Source of the DNA: Helicobacter pylori
Lineage (GTDB): Bacteria > Campylobacterota > Campylobacteria > Campylobacterales > Helicobacteraceae
Assembly (NCBI GenBank): GCA_008032935.1
Contig: CP032039.1
Location: forward strand, 1,302,001-1,366,000
DNA length: 64,000 bases
Direction of reading: 5' to 3'
The stretch's first letter is position 1. Every line of letters starts with the position of its first letter. This document shows, piece by piece, positions 57,594 through 64,000 of this stretch. Both the position numbers and the translations under genes were made by a program. The notes under the pieces are model-generated. The model searched no databases, was not told the DNA's origin, and was given only the letters and a program-made list of their open reading frames with translations.

Positions 57594-59330
57594 ATGAAAG
57601 AGCAAGAATGGGATTTAAGCGCTTTATTTGAAAATAAAGAAAGCGCAGAAGAATTTTTAAAAACCTTACAAACAGAAGCACAAGAATTTGAAAACGCTTA
57701 TCAAAATAACCTTAAGAATTTAGACGCTACAGGATTTGCCAACGCTCTTAAACATTACGAAAATTTGTCAGAAAAAATCTCTAGGGTGATGGCTTACGCT
57801 CAATTACTCTTTGCTAGGAACACTAAAGAAGCGAGGTTTTATTCGCAATGCGAAATGGCTTGCGCGAATATCCAACAACACCTTTTATTCTTTGAAATTG
57901 AATTTAAAAATTTGGACGCCAAAAAACAACTCGCTTTCATTAAAAAATGCAAAGACCATGCTTTTTATCTAAACAATCTCATAGAAAAGAAAAAGCACAC
58001 CTTAAATTTAGATGAAGAAAAGATCGCCCTAGCCCTTTCACCTGTGGGAGTGGGCGCGTTTAGCCGTCTTTTTGATGAGCATTTTTCTTCTTTGAAAATC
58101 CCTTTTGAAGAGCAAAATTTAAGCGAGGAAGAAATTTTAGCCCTCTTGCACAACCCCAAACGCAAGATCCGTAAAAAATCTCAAAAAGCTTTCAGCAAAG
58201 CGTTAGAAAAATCCCGCCCTTTACTCACTTACATTTTAAACATGGTGCGTAAAGATTTACTCATTGAAACTAGGCTAAGAAAATACGACAAAAAAGAGAG
58301 TTTCCGCCACATTGACAACCAGATCTCGCAAGAGAGCGTGGATAGCATGATAGAGATCGTGAACGCTAATTTTTCTTTAGTGCATCGTTACTACCATCAA
58401 AAAGCGCAAATTTTAGGGCATAAACTCAAAGATTACGACCGCTACGCCCCTTTAAGCGATGAAAATACCACCATGACTTACTCTCAAGCTTTAGAAGAAG
58501 TGCTTAAAACCCTTAAAGCCTTTAGCCCAGAATTTCACAAAATCGCTTCTAAAGCGATCAAAGAGGGTTGGGTGGATTCACACCCCAAAGACTTTAAGCA
58601 AGGCGGGGCCTTTAGCCATGGCGGGGTGCCTAGCGCTCACCCTTATGTGCTATTAAACTACACAGGAAACCGCCGAGACGCTTTCACTATCGCTCATGAA
58701 TTTGGGCATATGATCCACCAAGAATTGTCCAAAAAACAAGGCGTATTGAACATGGATACACCCTTAACCACCGCAGAAACCGCTTCTGTCTTTTCTGAAA
58801 TGCTGTTTTTTGAGCATTTGAAAAAGGGTTTAAAATCTGATGAACTCCTTTTCATGCTGGCAGGCAAGCTAGAAGATATTTTTTCTACCCTTTTTAGGCA
58901 AGTGGTGATGACGAATTTTGAAAGAAGAATCCATGAAATGGATGGAGAATTAGACACTAAAGATTTTGATCGAATCTGGTTTGAAGAAAACCAAAGAATG
59001 TTTGAAAAGAGCGTGAAACTCACTAAAAACTACCATTTGTGGTGGAGCTATATCCCCCATTTTATCCATTCGCCTTTTTATTGCTACGCTTATAGTTACG
59101 GGCAGCTTTTAACTTTAGCGCTTTATGGGCTTTATAAAAAAAGCGACGCTAAAGAGTTTGTCAAAACTTACACGGAATTTTTGAGCTTAGGAGGGTCAAA
59201 AAGCCCTAAAGAATTAGTGTCCATGTTTGGCTTTGACATTGATAGCAAGGAATTTTGGGAAATTGGCATGCAAGAGGTGCGTCATTTGTTAGAAGAATTT
59301 GAAAGGTTGCTCGCATGCAAAGAGAATTAA
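57594..59330 (+). CDS. pepF: Oligoendopeptidase F (M3B metallopeptidase)
   Basis: 578 residues, homologue of HP0470. Zinc motif HEFGH in TIAHEFGHMIHQ near 366-377, plus third-ligand helix ETASVFSEMLFFEH near 393-406. N-terminal M3 helical domain. A cytosolic enzyme that degrades short peptides. Ends 16 bp inside the following gene. Confidence 0.94.
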   Translation: MKEQEWDLSALFENKESAEEFLKTLQTEAQEFENAYQNNLKNLDATGFANALKHYENLSEKISRVMAYAQLLFARNTKEARFYSQCEMACANIQQHLLFFEIEFKNLDAKKQLAFIKKCKDHAFYLNNLIEKKKHTLNLDEEKIALALSPVGVGAFSRLFDEHFSSLKIPFEEQNLSEEEILALLHNPKRKIRKKSQKAFSKALEKSRPLLTYILNMVRKDLLIETRLRKYDKKESFRHIDNQISQESVDSMIEIVNANFSLVHRYYHQKAQILGHKLKDYDRYAPLSDENTTMTYSQALEEVLKTLKAFSPEFHKIASKAIKEGWVDSHPKDFKQGGAFSHGGVPSAHPYVLLNYTGNRRDAFTIAHEFGHMIHQELSKKQGVLNMDTPLTTAETASVFSEMLFFEHLKKGLKSDELLFMLAGKLEDIFSTLFRQVVMTNFERRIHEMDGELDTKDFDRIWFEENQRMFEKSVKLTKNYHLWWSYIPHFIHSPFYCYAYSYGQLLTLALYGLYKKSDAKEFVKTYTEFLSLGGSKSPKELVSMFGFDIDSKEFWEIGMQEVRHLLEEFERLLACKEN

Positions 59331-59803
59331 GGCTTTTAAACAACAAGCATTGCATTGAATACTTGCAATTTCTGTCCAAAAACCATTTGAGTTTTAACCT
59401 TTTGTGCGAAAGGGATGCGATTGATTTTTCCCCCAAGCTCCCTAAAGAAATCCATGAAAAATTCGGCTCGTTGGTGCTGTTTGTTTTAGCCGGATATACC
59501 TTAGAGAGTTTGATGATTGACGCGCAAAGCGTGCAGTTTGAAGCCGGGTTTGGCCCTAATAATATTGGCAGCGTGGTTCAAGTAAAACTTCCTGGCATCA
59601 TTCAAATCCTTATCAAAGAAAAAAATGAAAATATCGTTTTATTCAATCGTTGCGATTCGCTTGAATTGTTTCAAAAAGAAGAGCCAATCACACAAGAGCC
59701 AAAAAAGGACGAGCGAGAGTCTAAAGAATGGTTGGATTCTAAAGAGGCTCTTTTTTCCAATTCCAAAAACCGTGCGATTTTAGAAAATCTGCACAAAAGC
59801 TAA
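59315..59803 (+). CDS. Conserved protein of unknown function (HP0469 homologue)
   Basis: 162 residues, soluble. The ATG overlaps the pepF 3' end by 16 bp. It has a central hydrophobic SLVLFVLAGYTLESLMIDAQ and SVQFEAGFGPNNIGSVVQVKLPGIIQILIK, an alpha/beta-looking core, and a polar C-terminal tail rich in Glu/Lys. I do not recognise the family. It lies 11 bp before the HP0468 homologue, so the two are cotranscribed. Confidence 0.75.
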   Translation: MQRELRLLNNKHCIEYLQFLSKNHLSFNLLCERDAIDFSPKLPKEIHEKFGSLVLFVLAGYTLESLMIDAQSVQFEAGFGPNNIGSVVQVKLPGIIQILIKEKNENIVLFNRCDSLELFQKEEPITQEPKKDERESKEWLDSKEALFSNSKNRAILENLHKS

Positions 59804-59814
59804 AGGATTAATGA

Positions 59815-61302
59815 ATGAGCGTTTTGAAATTGCATGTAAAGGTCTTTCGTTTTGAAACCAACAAAGATTACAATCCAGCTTATGAGTCTTATTTTTTAGA
59901 ATACCAAGAAGATCAATACCTTTTGGATCTTTTAAAGCAACTCAAAGGCGTGAGCTATAATGAAAACATCGCGCTTAAAATCAACCAAATTGCGGTGTTT
60001 GAAGACGCTAAAGTGAGCGATTTGGTGGCGTTTTTTTCTAAAGAATGGGTGCTAGATCCCCTATCCAAACGATACGCTTTAAAAGATTTAATGATTGATG
60101 AAAAGGCGGTTTTAAAAAACTATGAAGATTTTTTCAAGCAAGTCCCCTACATCACTAAAGGCGAAAAAGAAGAATTAGAAAAGTTTATCCAAATCAATTT
60201 TATCAACCCCCAAACCAACCCTAAATATCTGGGCGATGGCTTTTTCTTGTATGTTAAATGGCTAATGAAGCGCTACCCCACAGAGCGCAACCGGTTGTTA
60301 GAGATGATTTCTCAACCTGAAAGCGGCGTGATGAATTTCTTAAGCGTGGCGCGTTACCTTTATAAAAACGATGATAATATTGACCATGAAATCTATGAAT
60401 TGCAAGAAATGCTCACTAATTCTAAAATCAAGCCATGGAAAGATTTTTCTAAAAACCTTTTAAGCCTTTTTCAATACCCTTCTAACCCCCCAAAAACGCC
60501 CAACCCCCCTAAAACTTGCGCGCTCTTTAACGCTTATGCGAAGCATTTAAACGCGCAATCGCTCCTCAAAAGCGCTAAGCTCTATTTAGAAAAAATGGGG
60601 CAAAAAGTCATCGATCTGCCTTTTTGTTATGATGGGGGTTATTATGGGAAGATCATAAGCACGCATGATTTTCTCACGGCCTGTGCGTATAATCTGGCTC
60701 TAGCCAAAGCCAATGGCGTTTCGCTCATTTTTTGCGAAGAAGATGCGTATTTGAATATCTTGCATGCTAAAGAAGTTTTAGACAACAACCCTGAAATCAT
60801 CGATTCTGTCAATGAAAAATTAAAAAAATACCAACTCGTTTATGAAAAAGATATTGAGATGGCCTACCTCAATGAGTGGGTTAATGAGTTTTTGGCATGG
60901 GAATTGAAAAGCCCTTTTGATGCATTTTTAGGGGCTGAATTTTCTCGCATCAAACAAAGCGATCATTTTTTCAATAAAATCCGTTTAAAAGCCCCCCATT
61001 TTTTAGAGTCCTTTCAAAATTACGCCCCTCTTTTAGAAGTCAATGAAATAAGCGGTTTACTCCAGTGCGCGCATTTACGCTATTTAGGGATTGATTTGGG
61101 GGCAGATTTTTTAATCGCACATTCTTTAGGGCTTTTTCACGCTTTTGAAAATTTAAGCTTAAAAGCTTCAAAGATTTATAAAAGAGATAATGACAACACC
61201 CCCACTTTATTTTTACCTCAAATCGCGCTAATGGCTATGGGGGAAAAAAACACGCAAGCTTTAGGGCTTGATGCGCATTATCATAAGGTTACTTTCATTT
61301 AA
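59815..61302 (+). CDS. Cysteine-poor SdhB-like/HdrB(CCG)-like fusion protein (HP0468 homologue, DUF5644-type)
   Basis: 495 residues. Residues 1-110 read like an SdhB/FrdB N-terminal domain (LKLHVKVFRFETNKDYNPAY; later ALKINQIAVFEDAKVSDLV; LKDLMID) but with none of the [2Fe-2S] cysteines. Residues 110-200 resemble the helical SdhB C-domain, again without cysteines. From about 233 an HdrB/SdhE-like CCG domain is seen: C235, C271 (FCYDGGYYG in place of CCG), C307 (FCEEDAYLN in place of CxxC), spaced by 35 residues each, and an end TPTLFLPQIALMAMG like the HdrB C-terminus (LYFTQLLGLALG). Three of five CCG cysteines remain. Probably no redox clusters; role unknown. Confidence 0.7.
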   Translation: MSVLKLHVKVFRFETNKDYNPAYESYFLEYQEDQYLLDLLKQLKGVSYNENIALKINQIAVFEDAKVSDLVAFFSKEWVLDPLSKRYALKDLMIDEKAVLKNYEDFFKQVPYITKGEKEELEKFIQINFINPQTNPKYLGDGFFLYVKWLMKRYPTERNRLLEMISQPESGVMNFLSVARYLYKNDDNIDHEIYELQEMLTNSKIKPWKDFSKNLLSLFQYPSNPPKTPNPPKTCALFNAYAKHLNAQSLLKSAKLYLEKMGQKVIDLPFCYDGGYYGKIISTHDFLTACAYNLALAKANGVSLIFCEEDAYLNILHAKEVLDNNPEIIDSVNEKLKKYQLVYEKDIEMAYLNEWVNEFLAWELKSPFDAFLGAEFSRIKQSDHFFNKIRLKAPHFLESFQNYAPLLEVNEISGLLQCAHLRYLGIDLGADFLIAHSLGLFHAFENLSLKASKIYKRDNDNTPTLFLPQIALMAMGEKNTQALGLDAHYHKVTFI

Positions 61303-61303
61303 G

Positions 61304-61617
61304 ATGAACGCTTTTTTAAAACTCGCACTCGCTTCTTTGATGGGGGGCTTTGGTATGCTTTCAATGGCGAAGGTTCTGAGATTGTCGCCATAGGGATTTT
61401 TGTATTGATTTTGTTTGTTTTTTTCATCCGCCCTGTGAGTTTTCAAGACCCAGAAAAACGAGAAGAATACATAGAACGGCTTAAAAAAAACCATGAGAGG
61501 AAAATGATCTTACAAGACAAGCAAAAAGAAGAGCAAATGCGTCTTTATCAAGCCAAAAAAGAGCGAGAGAGCAGGCAAAAACAAGACCTTAAAGAACAAA
61601 TGAAAAAATACTCATAA
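61304..61617 (+). pseudogene. Small membrane/coiled-coil protein, frameshifted (HP0467 homologue)
   Basis: From the ATG at 61304 (1 bp after the previous stop) the frame reads MNAFLKLALASLMGGFGML and stops after 29 residues. The next frame carries WYAFNGEGSEIVAIGIFVLI, a second helix and a charged coiled coil (EYIERLKKNHERKMI ... KEQMKKYS) to 61617. One extra G in the G6 run (61342-61347) restores a 104-residue two-helix protein. A G-run is a possible phase switch in this genus, or an error. No separate start in the second frame has a ribosome binding site. Confidence 0.75.
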
Positions 61618-61626
61618 AGGAAAAAA

Positions 61627-62394
61627 ATGGAAATCATTTTATTAATTGTTGCGGCGGTTGTGTTGTTTTATTTTTACAACACCCTCAAAGAATATTTGAA
61701 AAACCCCCTAAACCCTAAAACCAAAACCGAAGAATACGACTTGAAAAATGACCCCTATTTGTTGGTGCAATCTAGCCCCCTAGACAAATTCAAGCAAACC
61801 CAAACGGGCGCGTATATGCGTCTTTTAAAGTTTTTAGACATTCAAAAAAACGCTTTAGATAACGCCTTAAGGACGCTTTTTATCAATGAATTAGAGCAGC
61901 CCTTAAACAGCGAGCAGCAAACTTTAGCCAAAGAGCTTCTCAATGAGCCTGTGGATAAAAAAGAAAATTTTGAATCCTTATGCCAAGAAATCGCCGACCA
62001 CACGCATGGGGAATACACCAAACGCCTGAAATTAGTGGAATTTCTTATGTTATTAGCCTATGCTGATGGGATTTTGGATAGCAAAGAAAAAGAATTGTTT
62101 TTAGATGTGGGGGCGTTTTTGCAGATAGACAATCAAGATTTTAACGATCTTTATGATAATTTTGAACGCTTCAATTCAATAGAAATCCCTATGTCTTTAG
62201 AAGAAGCAAAAAATCTTTTTGAAATCCAAACCAATATAACCAAGCAAGATTTAGAGGAAAAAGCCTTGGATTTAAGTGCTCCCTACTACCATAAAATGAA
62301 TGACAACAAACGCTACAGCGAACAAGATTTTACCTCTTTGAAAAAGATCGCCCTCGCTTCCCAACTTTTAGAAAATGATTTAAAAGACTCCTAA
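61627..62394 (+). CDS. Membrane-anchored TerB-like helical protein (HP0466 homologue)
   Basis: 255 residues. N-terminal membrane helix MEIILLIVAAVVLFYFYNTL, then a soluble all-helical part. Residues about 135-165 (LKLVEFLMLLAYADGILDSKEKEL in part) match the TerB/DnaJ-associated helical fold, including the Asp-rich ADGxxDxxE signature. AAAGGAAAA precedes the ATG. Follows the HP0467 homologue by 9 bp. Function unknown. Confidence 0.7.
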   Translation: MEIILLIVAAVVLFYFYNTLKEYLKNPLNPKTKTEEYDLKNDPYLLVQSSPLDKFKQTQTGAYMRLLKFLDIQKNALDNALRTLFINELEQPLNSEQQTLAKELLNEPVDKKENFESLCQEIADHTHGEYTKRLKLVEFLMLLAYADGILDSKEKELFLDVGAFLQIDNQDFNDLYDNFERFNSIEIPMSLEEAKNLFEIQTNITKQDLEEKALDLSAPYYHKMNDNKRYSEQDFTSLKKIALASQLLENDLKDS

Positions 62395-62419
62395 GGGGTC
62401 TTATGAAAAAGGCTATTGA

Positions 62420-64000
62420 ATGCCCTTTTTAAAAGCCCTAGAATCTTTTGATGCGCCCTTTTTAGAAAAAGAAATTTCAAAGCGTTTTAGGGACAATTTA
62501 ATTTTTTTCAAATCCTATCACCCCAATCTGTTTAACGCCCTCAATACGCCTTTTAAAAATTACCAATTGCTTTTTGAAAAAAACCACTTCAATCTCTTAC
62601 ACACGCCCACAAACGCTTTAAGCTACCCTAAAAATCAAATGATAGAAATCGCTTTTAACATGGCTTCTAACCCCCTGAATAATCCCAGATGGTCATTAGA
62701 CAATAACCGCCTCTCTTTACATTATTTAAAAACTCAAAACAACCACCAACTCCCCCTAACCCTTAAAGCCACGCATGCGATCTCAAACTTTTTAAATAAC
62801 CATCAAACGCCTTGCTCTTTAAAGAAATTTTTACCCCCTACCATGATTTATGGCGTTTTAGACGGCTTGTTTTTGGCTATTTTACAGGCTCAAAATTACC
62901 GCTTCCATTCGCTTTATTTGTTTGAAGAAAATTTAGATTTATTTAAAATCAGCTGTTATTTTGCGCGTTATGAAGATTTGATTATAAAAGGGGCTAAACT
63001 CTTTATTCAAGGGTTTTTTAACCCCAATGAATTAAAAATGGATTTTTTGAAACGCCCTATCACGCATTCTTTTTTAAAGCTAGAAATCATGCCCTATAAA
63101 AGCGCTTTTAATTCACGCATGCGAGAAAACATTCAAAGCTATTACAAACAAGCTTTAAGGGGTTGGGGGAGTTTTGAAGATGAATTGCTAGGATTAAAAA
63201 ACACGCTTAAAAACTTACCCTTATACCAAACTCTAAAAACCAAACCTAAAAAGATTAACGCCCCCATTTGCGTGGTGGGTAATGGGCCAAGCCTGGATTT
63301 ATTGTTGGATTTTTTAAAAGAAAATGAAGATCATTTCATTATTTTTTCATGCGGAACCGCTTTAAAGCCTTTAAAAACGCATGGCATCAAAGTGGATTTT
63401 CAAATAGAGGTGGAGCGCATAGACTATCTTAAAGAGGTTTTAGAAAAGGCCCCTCTAGAAGACACCCCCTTAATAGGGGCTAACATGCTCAATCCTAACG
63501 CTTTTAATGTGGCCAAAGAAGCGTTAATGTTTATGCGTGGGGGGAGCGCTTGCGCGTATATAAGCCCTTTAAATATAGAATACGCAGCGCCTTTTGTGGG
63601 CAATGCCGGGGTGGCTTTAGCGAGTTTGATGAGCGATGAAATTTATCTGTGTGCTTTAGATTGCGCTTATATCAAAGGGTTTAAAAAGCACGCTCAAAAT
63701 TCCTATTATGAAAATGAAAAAGAAATTGACCCTTCGTCTTTAATCAGCGTAGAGGGTAATTTTAAAGGTTATGAAACTTTTAGCGACTCGCTTTTTTTGC
63801 TCTCTAAAGAAAGGATTGAAGAAGCCCTTAATTATTACCAGCCTAAAAAAGTCTATAATTTAAGTTATGGGGCTAAAATCAAGCATGCCGTTAGCCTCAA
63901 TTATTCTCAAGTAAAATTGAAACATTCCAACAAACAAGAAGCTATCGCTCGCATTAAAAGCATGTTTAGCCCTAAAAGTAACCATGCTAAAGATTTAAAA
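62420..64000 (+). CDS. DUF115 / MptE-like protein, motility accessory factor type (3' end outside)
   Basis: Open frame of 527 codons without stop to the window end; start MPFLKALESFDAPFLEKEIS with AAAAAGG 8 bp upstream. DUF115 core from about residue 280: VVGNGPSLDLLLDF, FIIFSCGTALKPLKTHGIKVDF, VGNAGVALASLMSDEIYLCALD. The 6-hydroxymethylpterin pyrophosphokinase-like fold is found in Maf flagellin-glycosylation factors of Campylobacter and Helicobacter, which add nonulosonic acids. Homologue of HP0465. Flagellin link is inference. Confidence 0.75.
   Translation, partial: MPFLKALESFDAPFLEKEISKRFRDNLIFFKSYHPNLFNALNTPFKNYQLLFEKNHFNLLHTPTNALSYPKNQMIEIAFNMASNPLNNPRWSLDNNRLSLHYLKTQNNHQLPLTLKATHAISNFLNNHQTPCSLKKFLPPTMIYGVLDGLFLAILQAQNYRFHSLYLFEENLDLFKISCYFARYEDLIIKGAKLFIQGFFNPNELKMDFLKRPITHSFLKLEIMPYKSAFNSRMRENIQSYYKQALRGWGSFEDELLGLKNTLKNLPLYQTLKTKPKKINAPICVVGNGPSLDLLLDFLKENEDHFIIFSCGTALKPLKTHGIKVDFQIEVERIDYLKEVLEKAPLEDTPLIGANMLNPNAFNVAKEALMFMRGGSACAYISPLNIEYAAPFVGNAGVALASLMSDEIYLCALDCAYIKGFKKHAQNSYYENEKEIDPSSLISVEGNFKGYETFSDSLFLLSKERIEEALNYYQPKKVYNLSYGAKIKHAVSLNYSQVKLKHSNKQEAIARIKSMFSPKSNHAKDLK

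Overview
The window is chromosomal DNA of Helicobacter pylori or its very close relative H. acinonychis. The gene order runs accA, rpmE, rho, murI, the HP0519 homologue, csd6, era, hslUV, rplI, glnA, dapB, csd3, gyrB, dnaN, pldA, ybgC, murD, mraY, rpmB, kchA, hofCD, typA, gltX, modABC, horE, kefB, pepF and on to the HP0465 homologue. This follows the HP0557-to-HP0465 order of strain 26695 as I remember it. The DNA is AT-rich, and promoters are mostly a lone (TGn)TATAAT -10 box without a clear -35, as expected for H. pylori sigma-80. HPxxxx tags here are recalled names of homologues, not search results.

Layout. 1-5 kb: end of accA, then a minus-strand translation/envelope operon (rpmE, rsmI, TrmH-type methyltransferase, RodZ-like protein, periplasmic protein). 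5-8 kb: rho and murI, followed 11 bp later by the HP0519 homologue, so the cag pathogenicity island is absent. 8-12.5 kb: operon rplI-hslV-hslU-era-csd6. 12.6-14.7 kb: a GmrSD-type (DUF262 plus DUF1524) restriction-like gene. 14.8-23 kb: glnA, a 950-bp gene-poor stretch, dapB, glcD, a repeat-rich exported protein, a NUDT14-like NUDIX hydrolase and csd3. 22.6-31 kb: a scarred patch with decayed gyrB and methyltransferase fragments, then gyrB, dnaN, phase-off pldA and two NSS-type transporters. 31-36 kb: ybgC, HP0495 homologue, murD, mraY, an HpaA-like lipoprotein, rpmB and the potassium channel kchA. 36-41 kb: remnant of a phage or conjugative element. 41-51 kb: hofD, hofC, a catalase-like protein, a broken cytosine methyltransferase, typA, a heptosyltransferase, an adenine methyltransferase and a split Hop porin. 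51-64 kb: gltX, molybdate transporter, horE, kefB, pepF and a run of poorly known genes ending in a DUF115 protein cut by the window edge.

Most notable observations. (1) The HP0468 homologue looks like an SdhB-like domain fused to an HdrB/SdhE-like CCG domain, with the ferredoxin cysteines lost and three of five CCG cysteines kept at near-canonical spacing. (2) The mobile remnant encodes a truncated polyvalent protein with two PBECR-like nuclease domains around a ParB-like domain, next to a tail-fibre-like protein with five exact-length 22-residue repeats. (3) Six genes each lack one base in or beside a short homopolymer (TrmH-type, hslU, a small membrane protein, pldA, hopJ-like, HP0467 homologue). 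pldA is a known phase-variable gene; for the others homopolymer sequencing error must be excluded. (4) Related structured elements recur near 22.89 and 36.50 kb.

No tRNA, rRNA, CRISPR array or intact insertion sequence was recognised.
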